Under the pieces are notes generated by a model. The model was not told where the DNA came from, searched no databases, and was given only the letters and a program-made list of their open reading frames with translations. Positions 25,929 through 34,456 of a DNA stretch of 64,000 bases are shown here, in pieces (positions within the stretch are counted from its first letter, which is position 1; each line of letters begins with the position of its first letter). The stretch comes from Dickeya zeae NCPPB 2538 (lineage in GTDB: Bacteria > Pseudomonadota > Gammaproteobacteria > Enterobacterales > Enterobacteriaceae). Location of the stretch: contig NZ_CM001977.1 of the NCBI RefSeq assembly GCF_000406165.1, positions 4,262,054 to 4,326,053 on the forward strand. Reading direction: 5' to 3'. The position numbers and the translations under genes are program-made.

Positions 25929-27283
25929 GCTGAATACTCCACAATCATAATGACGCCATTACCACCATTACCGCCTTTAGCACTGGCTCCTGCGGGTACC
26001 GTATATCCGCCACTACCGCCAGCGCCATCCACACCATCAAATCCGCCTGTAGGCGCATTTGATGCAATCGGTGGTACACCAAATGAAAAAACAGAATCAC
26101 CGCCCGCACCGGATTCATAGCCACTATTGAGAAACATCGCAGGTGTCCCTGAGCCACCAAAACCTGCGACAAGATTCCCACCAGATGCAACTCCACCAGC
26201 ACCGTTACCAATCAAGACGGACATACCGATTGCAATCGCAATACCGTTAGCACCTCTTGTCCCCCCGCTCGCCGTCATTAACGTTCCAAATTTCGTCGCG
26301 CCGCCAAAACCCGGCTCATATGTCGCGTCTACACCGCCTATACCGCCCGCACCGACCTCCAGATAGATCAATGCAGGAACGTCACCTTTACGGTAAAAAG
26401 ATCGTGCCCAGCCGCCCGCACCACCGCCGGAACCTGCCGAGTGATAATTTTGTGGGGACGCCGCCGCCGCACCGCCACCGCCACCTGCACCACAGATGGT
26501 GACATCAATAGCAGACACATCATCGGGCCATTGATAATTCTGGCTTGAGGTGATTTTTTTTATGCGCAGGATGCGGCCTGCAAAACGATTTTCTAAGCCC
26601 AGGTTTTTGACAAATTGAGTCGGGTCCTGAATATCAGCACCGTTCTGATTTTTATCCATTTTTCCTGATAGCCCGGCAGCAACGAATTCTGTCGTCGCCA
26701 GCTTTTGACTACTATCACCGGCTATTGGTGTCGGCGCTGTGGGACTGCCAGTAAACGCAGGGCTTTCAATCGGTGCATACTGCTTATGCGGGTCAACGGC
26801 AGCGACATGATCAGCCAGCAAGGTATCGGCATAGCGCCGTGTCGCCAGCGCCACCGTTGGGTCAAATTTCAGCGTTATTGCATCAGTACGGCTGACAATC
26901 AGGATCATGCGCACCGTCTGCACCCGGCCCGATCCTTCCTTCAATTCCGGTTTATAGGTTTCCGGGCAGTTACCGAGCGCAATCAAGTCGCCATCAACAT
27001 CGTACAACCCGATTTCACGCAGCCAGAATCCCCCTTCGTTTTCCGGGATCACTTGCTCGGCAATCATCTGGCTGGTGTTGTCCGGGTCAACCGTTAGCGA
27101 GTTGATCACCCCACGTCGCTTTTCATTGACCAATTTGGTTTGCAGCGGATCGGGGGTGGGGAGTACACCGTTGCCATCCCCCACGCCCATTTGGGCCAGT
27201 TCCAGCGCTTTTCCTGCGGCTATCGCCGCTGCCAGCTTTTTCTCACCCACCTGGGTGAGCAAGGTAAAATATTTCGTTCCCAT
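25925..27283 (-). CDS. P2 gpH-like tail fibre A, glycine-rich tip
   Basis: A 452-residue fibre starting at ATG 27283. Residues 1 to about 165 are the P2 gpH-type N-terminal domain (DUF3751-like) that attaches to the baseplate: GVGDGNG, NEKRRGVINSL, IPENEGGFWLREIGLYD, EGSGRVQTVRMIL. The motif PHKQYAPIESPAFTG follows. The last 170 residues are very glycine-rich (CGAGGGGGAAAA, GSGGGAGGW, GGNGGNGVIMIVEYSA), like the glycine-rich adhesin tips of some phage fibres, and are unlike the tips of the other five copies. It has its own Ogr-type promoter and a coupled Tfa gene. Confidence 0.88.
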   Translation of the reverse strand: MGTKYFTLLTQVGEKKLAAAIAAGKALELAQMGVGDGNGVLPTPDPLQTKLVNEKRRGVINSLTVDPDNTSQMIAEQVIPENEGGFWLREIGLYDVDGDLIALGNCPETYKPELKEGSGRVQTVRMILIVSRTDAITLKFDPTVALATRRYADTLLADHVAAVDPHKQYAPIESPAFTGSPTAPTPIAGDSSQKLATTEFVAAGLSGKMDKNQNGADIQDPTQFVKNLGLENRFAGRILRIKKITSSQNYQWPDDVSAIDVTICGAGGGGGAAAASPQNYHSAGSGGGAGGWARSFYRKGDVPALIYLEVGAGGIGGVDATYEPGFGGATKFGTLMTASGGTRGANGIAIAIGMSVLIGNGAGGVASGGNLVAGFGGSGTPAMFLNSGYESGAGGDSVFSFGVPPIASNAPTGGFDGVDGAGGSGGYTVPAGASAKGGNGGNGVIMIVEYSA

Positions 27284-27385
27284 CGTTTCTCTCATCAGCA
27301 TGAATGTAAAGGAAAAGGTCAGGCAGTGGTCGGGGAGAATCCGCACACGGCAAGCGTGCGCCGTCCTGTCTGCCGTCTGACAACC

Positions 27386-27445
27386 ATTATGCTGATGGCC
27401 CGTCAAATCACCCGCTCATACGGATGTGGCAGCAATGGCACAACA
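27386..27445 (-). promoter_or_regulatory. Ogr-type late promoter of tail fibre A
   Basis: TGTTGT at 27440-27445, 12 bases, then ACATCC at 27422-27427 form a partial P2 Ogr box. CATAAT (27386-27391) follows after 30 bp as the -10 element. The right half-site is the weakest of the six and the spacing is one base shorter. Confidence 0.65.
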
Positions 27446-27528
27446 TCATCATCACTACAAGGCCGGTAACAGGAACGAGCGATAAGACCCTGGAGGGATA
27501 AAGCATTCGAATGGGGTAGCAAAAAACA

Positions 27529-27568
27529 ACCCGTTCGGAATAACAACGCCGCGTTATTCCGAACGGGT
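27529..27568 (-). terminator. Terminator of the fibre B / TfaB unit
   Basis: A perfect 16-bp stem (27529-27544 with 27553-27568, eight-base loop) just past the assembly gene stop, followed by six U on the minus-strand transcript. It closes the fibre B unit upstream of the fibre A promoter. Confidence 0.85.
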
Positions 27569-27579
27569 GTAGCGTCTCA

Positions 27580-28200
27580 TCAGTGTGATGGTGGGGTCGG
27601 CCAGTCGATGTCCGGTGTATGACTCAAATCGACGCGACTTAACTGCACCAGATAGATTTTCCAGCTTTTAAGCGCCTCGGTTTCCTGCTCAGTGGCGATG
27701 TCCAGTTCCTGCGCATAGGTCAGCTCGCGAATGCGGTCATGTGCTATCTGGCGACGGGCGTCATACTCCTGTCGGGCCGATTGCGCCAGGCTTGCCTGAT
27801 AGGCCGCCGTATCCGTTACCCATTGCGCCCCCTCCCAACGGTCAAAGGCACTGGCAGGCGGCAGCAGGGTGAGGTTTGCGGGCAACGCACCCAGCTCACT
27901 CACCACCTGTGGCTGACGGGTCTGCGTGTCATAAGCGGTCCGCCCACGTAAATCAGGCACCCATTCCCACTGCAGGCCGTCAGATGAACGCCGTAGCGCC
28001 TGCCCTTCCACCGCTGGCTGCGGCGGCTCATCGGCGTAGCTATAGGCGGGAATCCCGGTACCAACCATCAGGTATTCGTCGCTGTAACCATCGTACTCAC
28101 GGGTGAGCACATCCACGTGGTACACCCGCAACCAGCCTGCCTGAGTGGCCAGCCCGTCTGCCGCCAGCACTGCACGCACGTCCTGCGTCGATATCGTCAT
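27580..28200 (-). CDS. Tail fibre assembly-like protein, fibre B
   Basis: A 206-residue protein whose ATG overlaps the stop of fibre B (TAATG). The N-terminal half has a YDGYSDEYLMVGTGIPA strand and a DLRGRTAYD segment. The C-terminal part (AALKSW-like ETEALKSWKIYLVQL, then PDIDWPTPP) matches the end of Tfa proteins. It is longer than the other two assembly proteins here and its N-terminal domain differs, so it belongs to another Tfa subgroup. Confidence 0.82.
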   Translation of the reverse strand: MTISTQDVRAVLAADGLATQAGWLRVYHVDVLTREYDGYSDEYLMVGTGIPAYSYADEPPQPAVEGQALRRSSDGLQWEWVPDLRGRTAYDTQTRQPQVVSELGALPANLTLLPPASAFDRWEGAQWVTDTAAYQASLAQSARQEYDARRQIAHDRIRELTYAQELDIATEQETEALKSWKIYLVQLSRVDLSHTPDIDWPTPPSH

Positions 28201-29180
28201 TACGCGGCCCTCACGATGTAGTTAAAGGCAATATTGCGAGGACGGTTTTCTGCTGCGGTTGGAACAACACGTGACGCATCAAAGCGAGCACCCGCCGGTC
28301 CTTTGTAGCTGCCAAGACTGTCAGCTATTCCAACATCACCGAATTCGTCAGCAGAGATTGCACCCGACGCCGCAACAGTCGTTAATGACAAAGGAGTTGA
28401 CGTGCTAACGCCAATATAAAGAGAACCAACGATATTCCTGATCGCATCGCCTTGCAGTGAAAGCAGTCCCCTACCACTATCTATCCCCCTCCCATCATCC
28501 CAGCCACGAATAAATTCACCGCGCAAATCCGGCAGCACACCGGACGGGTAGACCTGTGCCAGCCGGGGATAAACGCTTTTATCAAACGACTGGCCGTTAC
28601 ATTTCAACCAGCCCGTCGGAGCGGTCGCCTGCGGCCAGGGTTGTGGAATACCCACAAACTCATTGATCAGCAGGTACTGTGAATGCGGGTTAGGCTCAGC
28701 AAGATGCCCCGCCAGCAGTGTATCGGCATAACGCCGTGTCGCCAGCGCCACCGTCGGGTCAAATTTCAGCGTTATTGCATCGGTACGGCTGACGATCAGG
28801 ATCATGCGCACGGTCTGAATTCGGCCCGACCCTTCCTTCAGTTCCGGTTTATAGGTTTCCGGGCAATTCGCCACCGCAATCAGATTACCGGCCACATCAT
28901 AAAGCCCAATCTCGCGCAGCCAGAAACCTCCTTCATTTTCGGGGATCACCTGCTCGGCAATAACCTGACCAGGGTTATCCGGGTCCACACTCAGGGAATT
29001 AATTACCGCCCGGCGTTTTTCATTCACCAATGTGGTCTGCGTCGGGTCCGGCGTCGGGAATACACCACCGCCATCCCCCACCCCCATCTGGGTGATTTCC
29101 AGTGGTTTTCCGGTTGAGATTGCTTGTGCTAATTTCGCCTCACCGATACGGGTGAGAATCGTAAAATATTTGGTTCCCAT
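28200..29180 (-). CDS. P2 gpH-like tail fibre B with collar domain
   Basis: A 326-residue fibre from ATG 29180. It has the shared gpH-type N-terminus (MGVGDGGGVFPTPDP, EGGFWLREIGLYDVAGN, EGSGRIQTVRM). A short linker leads into a phage tail-collar domain (GIPQPWPQATAPTGWLKCNG, DLRGEFIRGWDDGRG) and the shared end RPRNIAFNYIVRAA. It is the shortest of the six, with little between N-terminal and collar modules. It is the only copy with this collar end that also has an assembly gene. Confidence 0.88.
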   Translation of the reverse strand: MGTKYFTILTRIGEAKLAQAISTGKPLEITQMGVGDGGGVFPTPDPTQTTLVNEKRRAVINSLSVDPDNPGQVIAEQVIPENEGGFWLREIGLYDVAGNLIAVANCPETYKPELKEGSGRIQTVRMILIVSRTDAITLKFDPTVALATRRYADTLLAGHLAEPNPHSQYLLINEFVGIPQPWPQATAPTGWLKCNGQSFDKSVYPRLAQVYPSGVLPDLRGEFIRGWDDGRGIDSGRGLLSLQGDAIRNIVGSLYIGVSTSTPLSLTTVAASGAISADEFGDVGIADSLGSYKGPAGARFDASRVVPTAAENRPRNIAFNYIVRAA

Positions 29181-29274
29181 CGTTTATCTCGTCTGAATAA
29201 ATTTAAAATAGAGTCAGCGGCAAAAGTATTGCCGTAATACCAGAGTCGAATGTTCGTTCTGCGTTCTCACAACC

Positions 29275-29335
29275 ATTATGCGAAAACACTAAAATAATTA
29301 CCTGTTGATGGCGTTGTTTCTGCTATGGCACAACA
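29275..29335 (-). promoter_or_regulatory. Ogr-type late promoter of tail fibre B
   Basis: On the minus strand TGTTGT (29330-29335), 12 bases, ACAACG (29312-29317), 31 bp, CATAAT (29275-29280). The dyad centre falls about -55 from the expected start, the position of Ogr/Delta sites in P2 late promoters. The fibre B ATG lies 95 bp downstream. Confidence 0.8.
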
Positions 29336-29436
29336 GATGGGATAAACAGACCTCTCCATCGCCAGAATTTAAAAGAAAAATAGAAATATTAATTAAATAA
29401 GACATAAGTACTGAATAATATTTTTATTACTCGGTG

Positions 29437-30576
29437 TTACGCTGCTCTTACAATGTAACTAAAAGCAATATTACGTGGACGAGAGACCCCAATATATCCT
29501 TGAGATCCCGTCCCCCATGTACTAGAAGCACCAATAGCCCGTGCACGAAAATTCATTATCGCCGCAACAGGGTTATCCCAGTTCAGTGATTCTCGAGAAT
29601 TACATGAGAAGTTAACAACATTATCTGGTGGATTAATTATTTCCTGGAGCATATAAGAACCTTCCTGCCAGCTACTTAATTGGCGACCACTATCCACACC
29701 TCTCCCATCATCCCAACCACGAATAAACTCACCACGCAAATCCGGCAATACGCCTGACGAGTAGACCTGTGCCAGCCGTGGATACACGTTTTTATCAAAC
29801 GCCTGACCGTTGCATTTGAGCCAGCCCGAAGGCACGTTAGCCTGCGGCCAGGGCAGTGGAATACCCACGATGTCATTAATATCCAGTTTTAGTTTGATGT
29901 TGTTGTCGGTTTTATCTGACAGCGCATTCACCGCCCCCGCCACAAACGCCGTCGTTGCCAGTTGTGTTGTGGTCGTTCCTGCCACTGCGGTCGGCGCGGT
30001 GGGAGTCCCCGTCAATGCCGGGCTTTCAATGGGCGCATACTGCTTGTGCGGATTCGCCTCACTCACGTGGCTGGTCATCAGCGTGTCGGCGTAGGCCTTC
30101 ACCTCAATGGCTTTGTCATCAACCGACTGGCGGGTTGCCAGCACCACTGACGGGTCCACTTTCAGGGTAACGGCGCTGGCATTGCTAACCACCAGAATCA
30201 TACGCACGGTTTGCACGCGACCCGAGCCTTCCTGCAATTGCGGTTTGTAGGTGTCCGGGCAGTTGGCGACCGCGATCAAATCCCCATCCGCATCATATAA
30301 CCCGATCTCACGCAGCCAGAACCCACCCTCATTCTCCGGGATCACCTGTTCGGCAATAATTTGGTTTGGGCTATTAGGATCCACTCTCAACGCATTCAAT
30401 ACTGCCCGGCGTTTTTCATTAATTAATGCCGTCTGTGCCGGGTCAGGCGTTGTCGGGTTACCGCCCCCATCGCCTATCCCCATGTGGGTAATATTCAGCA
30501 TTTTTCCAGATGCTGCAGCATTCGCCAGTTTCGCCCTTCCCACCTGGGTGAGCAATGTCATGTATTTCACCGTCAT
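29437..30576 (-). CDS. P2 gpH-like tail fibre C with collar domain
   Basis: A 379-residue fibre from ATG 30576 (TTCCTTT on the plus strand gives the AAGGAAAA site). It has the N-terminal gpH domain (MTVKYMTLLTQVGRAK, DPNSPNQIIAEQVIPENEGG), then HKQYAPIESPALTGTPTAP and a TAFVAGAVNAL helix. The collar module (GIPLPWPQANVPSGWLKCNG) comes next, then a variable 50-residue segment and the end RPRNIAFSYIVRAA. No assembly gene follows, and no terminator is seen before the fibre B promoter. Confidence 0.88.
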   Translation of the reverse strand: MTVKYMTLLTQVGRAKLANAAASGKMLNITHMGIGDGGGNPTTPDPAQTALINEKRRAVLNALRVDPNSPNQIIAEQVIPENEGGFWLREIGLYDADGDLIAVANCPDTYKPQLQEGSGRVQTVRMILVVSNASAVTLKVDPSVVLATRQSVDDKAIEVKAYADTLMTSHVSEANPHKQYAPIESPALTGTPTAPTAVAGTTTTQLATTAFVAGAVNALSDKTDNNIKLKLDINDIVGIPLPWPQANVPSGWLKCNGQAFDKNVYPRLAQVYSSGVLPDLRGEFIRGWDDGRGVDSGRQLSSWQEGSYMLQEIINPPDNVVNFSCNSRESLNWDNPVAAIMNFRARAIGASSTWGTGSQGYIGVSRPRNIAFSYIVRAA

Positions 30577-30687
30577 ACCATTTTCCTTTCAGGTCAGCTT
30601 AATCCGTCATATGGCATCGCAATCCGTAGCGCGAAGACTGCCGTCTGTTTTTGCAAGCCATTTCATTTTGTTGTTGCCTCTGACAAC

Positions 30688-30748
30688 ATTATGCAAAGAG
30701 ACGGCAGGCAAATCGTCTGGCTGGCGTTGTATCGGCTATGGCACAACA
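30688..30748 (-). promoter_or_regulatory. Ogr-type late promoter of tail fibre C
   Basis: TGTTGT (30743-30748), 12 bases, ACAACG (30725-30730), 31 bp, CATAAT (30688-30693) on the minus strand. Just past the -10 lies the near-palindrome GTTGTCAGAGGCAACAAC, also present at copies D and E. Confidence 0.82.
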
Positions 30749-30764
30749 ACACGGGTGAAAAAAA

Positions 30765-30781
30765 CCCGCCATCAAGGCGGG
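30765..30781 (-). terminator. Terminator of the fibre D / TfaD unit
   Basis: A 6-bp CCCGCC/GGCGGG stem with a five-base loop, followed by seven U on the minus strand, 44 bases past the assembly gene stop and just upstream of the fibre C promoter. Confidence 0.75.
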
Positions 30782-30824
30782 AAAAATAAAAAGACGATGA
30801 GAAAAACTAAAAAGAAAAATACGG

Positions 30825-31205
30825 TTATTTATTTTCGGGTAATAATGGCCATTCAATAGTGACGGGAAACCCCGCCTGTTCAGGAATCTTGCGCAGTGCT
30901 TCCCGATATGTACGCCAGACCTGCTGATCTACTGGGGCATCAGGCGCTTGTGTCCAGTCACTGGTAGCCAACAAGCTATCTCGTTGACGCCGCGCAGCCT
31001 CCGCCAACTGCGTTTGCGATGGGGATGCGGGTGTAACCGCTATCGGTTTTTGGGTTGATTCATCAAACACAATAGCGTTACCAAGAGCCTGTTGGCTTAA
31101 TAAGTCCTGATAATCATCATCACTGATTTCAATAGCATCATCAGGAACATTAACACCGTGAATTTCACGGCTATAAAAACCATTAAACGATTTAGAGTAA
31201 AACAT
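30825..31205 (-). CDS. Tail fibre assembly protein, fibre D
   Basis: A 126-residue Tfa-family chaperone from ATG 31205 (GAGGTG upstream, overlapping the fibre D stop). It begins FYSKSFNGFYSREIHG and has a central PIAVTPASPSQTQLAEAARR linker. The ending (DQQVWRTYREALRKIPEQAG, then WP) is conserved in this family. It is expected to act on the distinct C-terminal tip of fibre D. Confidence 0.88.
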   Translation of the reverse strand: MFYSKSFNGFYSREIHGVNVPDDAIEISDDDYQDLLSQQALGNAIVFDESTQKPIAVTPASPSQTQLAEAARRQRDSLLATSDWTQAPDAPVDQQVWRTYREALRKIPEQAGFPVTIEWPLLPENK

Positions 31206-31213
31206 ATTACACC

Positions 31214-32473
31214 TCAATTCCCTATTGCAATAAACTGATATGAGATACCCGAAGAGAACTCAACGGAACCGCCATTACGGACAAAGGCGCCATACCCTTT
31301 CAGCATTTCTTTTGTGCTATTACTTTGCCCATACACTGTCACCCCCGTATAATTCCAGCCAACAGAGTTATTTTCCGTAACAACGACGGAGAAGATATTA
31401 TTAGGATAGGCAATAGGGAATGACTGGTTGATAACCCCGGCACCTAACGTTACCCCTGTCCCCCATTGCATAATAATGCCGGACGGTAAAATTTGATAAC
31501 CATTCAACCCTGCACCAACAACGCCCACGCCACCAATCGCACGCCACTGTGGCCCCGTGGAAAGGAATTTTATATTCGTCCCACTTTTAACCGTCATCGT
31601 ATTTGAGCCAGATGGGTTATTAGGCCCCAGAATATTCACCCCTGCCCCAGAAATCGTCACCGCTCCATTGGATCCATTATTAAACTCAATAACCCCACCA
31701 ACGCAAAGGGACGCGTTCGGTAACGTAATCGTAATACCTGCCACTTGGGCTTCAATAAAGCAGCCAAACGCATCACCGGTTAACACCTGGCTTTCTTTGA
31801 CACCCAATACCGACCTCATATTACCCAAGGCTCTTTGCACAAACGCGGTGGTCGCAATGCTGCTATCGGCATCAAATAGCGGTGGCGTTGGTGCCGTGGG
31901 ATTACCGGTAAATTCCGGGCTTTCAATCGGTGCATATTGCTTGTGTGGATTCGCGTTGGCGATGTGTTTCGCCATCAGATCATCGGCGTAGGCCTTCACC
32001 TCAATCGCCTTGTCATCAACCGACTGGCGGGTTGCCAGCACTACCGATGGGTCTACTTTCAGGGTAACCGCACTGGTGTTACTGACCACCAGAATCATAC
32101 GCACGGTTTGCACGCGACCCGAGCCTTCCTGCAACAGTGGTTTATAGGTGTCCGGGCAGTTGGCGACCGCGATCAAATCCCCATCCGCATCGTATAACCC
32201 GATTTCACGCAGCCAGAACCCACCTTCATTTTCTGGGATCACCTGTTCGGCAATAATCTGGTTTGGATTATTAGGATCCACTCTCAGTGCATTCAATGCC
32301 GCCCGGCGCTTTTCATTAATTAATGCCGTCTGAGTCGGGTAAGGTGTTGTCGGGTTACCGCCACCATCCCCCACCCCCATATGGGTAATATTCAGCATTT
32401 TTCCTAATGCCGTGGCATTCGCCAGTTTCGCCGCCCCCACCTGGGTGAGCAATGTCATGTATTTCACCGTCAT
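31214..32473 (-). CDS. P2 gpH-like tail fibre D, non-collar tip
   Basis: A 419-residue fibre from ATG 32473. It has the shared gpH-type N-terminus, then PHKQYAPIESPEFTGNPTAP. A middle module (DADSSIATTAFVQRALGN, then LPNASLCVGGVIEFNNG and VTISGAGVNILGPNNPSG) is homologous to fibre F. Unlike fibre F, the end is a different tip (QWGTGVTLGAGVINQSFP, SSGISYQFIAIGN), similar to the short receptor-binding tips of fibres that need an assembly protein. The shared middle with different ends points to module exchange between copies. Confidence 0.88.
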   Translation of the reverse strand: MTVKYMTLLTQVGAAKLANATALGKMLNITHMGVGDGGGNPTTPYPTQTALINEKRRAALNALRVDPNNPNQIIAEQVIPENEGGFWLREIGLYDADGDLIAVANCPDTYKPLLQEGSGRVQTVRMILVVSNTSAVTLKVDPSVVLATRQSVDDKAIEVKAYADDLMAKHIANANPHKQYAPIESPEFTGNPTAPTPPLFDADSSIATTAFVQRALGNMRSVLGVKESQVLTGDAFGCFIEAQVAGITITLPNASLCVGGVIEFNNGSNGAVTISGAGVNILGPNNPSGSNTMTVKSGTNIKFLSTGPQWRAIGGVGVVGAGLNGYQILPSGIIMQWGTGVTLGAGVINQSFPIAYPNNIFSVVVTENNSVGWNYTGVTVYGQSNSTKEMLKGYGAFVRNGGSVEFSSGISYQFIAIGN

Positions 32474-32584
32474 ACCATTTTCCTTTTGCATCGTCTTAAA
32501 TCGTTATCTGATATCGCAATCATCACAGCGGAAATCGCTATCTGTGTTTGCAAGCCATTCCATGTTGTTGTTGCCTCTGACAAC

Positions 32585-32645
32585 ATTATGCAAAGGGATG
32601 GGGGGTAAATCGTCTGATGGGCGTTGTATCTGCTATGGCACAACA
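32585..32645 (-). promoter_or_regulatory. Ogr-type late promoter of tail fibre D
   Basis: TGTTGT (32640-32645), 12 bases, ACAACG (32622-32627), 31 bp, CATAAT (32585-32590) on the minus strand, with GTTGTCAGAGGCAACAAC directly downstream. Confidence 0.82.
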
Positions 32646-32661
32646 ACGCAGATAGAAATAA

Positions 32662-32680
32662 ACCCGCCATTAAGGCGGGT
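32662..32680 (-). terminator. Terminator of fibre E
   Basis: ACCCGCC/GGCGGGT 7-bp stem with a five-base loop, followed by a U-rich stretch, lying between the fibre E stop and the fibre D promoter. Confidence 0.65.
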
Positions 32681-32780
32681 AGGAGAAGAGAGATATATTC
32701 AGTCAATCCAGTTCAAATAGAATAATCAATGCATTTTTATCACCAGAAGATATTTACTACAGTGGGAAAACATCTCTCGT

Positions 32781-34145
32781 TTATGCTGCTCTCACGATGT
32801 AGTTAAAGGCGATATTTCGGGGGCGAGTCATCCCCCAATAACTCGGCCCCACAGAAGTTTGTATATTAGTCGTGCTGAGAAAGTAAAATGTCCGTGGTGT
32901 CGAATCAGGAATATCGACGTCTGATTGCTGAAGTACACCAATGCCATGTACCGCAGGGTAATCACCATTATCACCGGTAATATGTGACCCAGATTGATAC
33001 GCTAGTAGCGCACGCCCTGCATCTACCCCGCGCCCATCATCCCAGCCGCGAATAAACTCACCACGCAAATCCGGCAATACTCCCGACGGGTAAACCTGTG
33101 CCAGCCGAGGATACAAGTTTTTATCAAATGCCTGGCCGTTGCATTTGAGCCAGCCCGAAGGCACGCTAGCCTGCGGCCAGGGCAGTGGAATGCCGGTTAG
33201 CTCAGCTACAGAAATAGCCCCAATATCCGCAGGTGACGGCTTGAATCCGGTGGTATAAATCTGCTCCCAGTCATTCTCAAAACCCTTGTTATCGCGTGAT
33301 GTGCGATAACTCAGCCCCCGGTTACCATAATGCGCGGCAAGCTGAAGCGCAGTACAACTGGACGAAGAACCGTGGAAGTGCAGAACAGCCTCTGAATACG
33401 TCCCTAGATCTACCTTGTAAAACCCACTTTTGGCATCCCATGGCACGTCCCAGTTCGTGACGCTGCCGGTAAAATCGAGCGCGAACGCATTATCAGTGAG
33501 CGCATTATGCACAAATGCGGTTGTGGCCAACTGAGAGGAATTATTTCCGGAATTTATCGTTGGCGCAGTCGGTACCCCTGTCAGCGCCGGGCTTTCAATC
33601 GGTGCATACTGCTTGTGTGGATTTACAGCGGCAATGTGGGTCGCAAGTTGATTATCAACGTAAACCTTGACCTGAATCGCCTGCCCATCAACATATTGCC
33701 GACTCGCCAACACCACCGCTGGGTCAATTTTCAATGACACTGAGTCAGTCTGGCTGACAGCCAGAATCATACGCACCGTCTGTACACGACCTGAGCCTTC
33801 CTGCATCTGCGGTTTATAGGTTTCCGGGCAGTTGGCGACCGCGATCAAATCCCCATCCGCATCGTATAACCCGATTTCACGCAACCAGAACCCACCTTCA
33901 TTCTCTGGAATTATCTGCTCGGCAATAATTTGGTTTGGATTAGCCGGATCCACGTTCAGGGTCGTTAATTCCGCCCGACGTTTTTCATTAATTAATGCCG
34001 TCTGAGCCAGATTAGGCGTTGTCGGGTTACCGCCGCCATCCCCTACTCCCATATGGGTAATATTCAGTATTTTCCCTAATGCCGTGGCATTCGCCAGTTT
34101 CGCTGCTCCCACCTGAGTGAGCAATGCTATATATTTTGCCGCCAT
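32781..34145 (-). CDS. P2 gpH-like tail fibre E with collar domain
   Basis: A 454-residue fibre from ATG 34145. It has the gpH-type N-terminus (MAAKYIALLTQVGAAK), then HKQYAPIESPALTGVPTAP. A unique middle segment (DFTGSVTNWDVPWDAKSGFY, then LHFHGSSSSCTALQLAAHYG) leads to the collar module (GIPLPWPQASVPSGWLKCNG, FIRGWDDGRGVDAGRALL). A variable loop region precedes RPRNIAFNYIVRAA. No assembly gene follows. The middle segment resembles beta-rich fibre shaft modules. Confidence 0.88.
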   Translation of the reverse strand: MAAKYIALLTQVGAAKLANATALGKILNITHMGVGDGGGNPTTPNLAQTALINEKRRAELTTLNVDPANPNQIIAEQIIPENEGGFWLREIGLYDADGDLIAVANCPETYKPQMQEGSGRVQTVRMILAVSQTDSVSLKIDPAVVLASRQYVDGQAIQVKVYVDNQLATHIAAVNPHKQYAPIESPALTGVPTAPTINSGNNSSQLATTAFVHNALTDNAFALDFTGSVTNWDVPWDAKSGFYKVDLGTYSEAVLHFHGSSSSCTALQLAAHYGNRGLSYRTSRDNKGFENDWEQIYTTGFKPSPADIGAISVAELTGIPLPWPQASVPSGWLKCNGQAFDKNLYPRLAQVYPSGVLPDLRGEFIRGWDDGRGVDAGRALLAYQSGSHITGDNGDYPAVHGIGVLQQSDVDIPDSTPRTFYFLSTTNIQTSVGPSYWGMTRPRNIAFNYIVRAA

Positions 34146-34257
34146 ACCATTTTCCTTCCAGGTTACCTTAAACAGTCACGTTGTATCGCCATAATACACA
34201 GCAAGAATCACCACCTGCTTTTTCAAGCCATTCCATGTTGTTGTTGCCTCTGACAAC

Positions 34258-34318
34258 ATTATGCAAAGAGATAGGGGGTAAATCGTCTGACAGGCGTTGT
34301 ATCCGCTATGACACAACA
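34258..34318 (-). promoter_or_regulatory. Ogr-type late promoter of tail fibre E
   Basis: TGTTGT (34313-34318), 12 bases, ACAACG (34295-34300), 31 bp, CATAAT (34258-34263) on the minus strand, with GTTGTCAGAGGCAACAAC directly downstream. Confidence 0.82.
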
Positions 34319-34334
34319 GTGCTAATAAAAATAA

Positions 34335-34353
34335 ACCCACCATGAAGGCGGGT
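34335..34353 (-). terminator. Probable terminator of fibre F
   Basis: A 7-bp stem with one mismatch (ACCCaCC/GGCGGGT) in the same position and context as the terminators after fibres D and E, followed by a U-rich stretch. Confidence 0.5.
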
Positions 34354-34456
34354 AGGAGAAAGGTGAAATATTCAGTCAGTACATACTGAATAGAATACTC
34401 AACATGTCATTATTCTGAGAGGGTATTTATTTCATAAACAGAGTGTCTTTCGCTTA

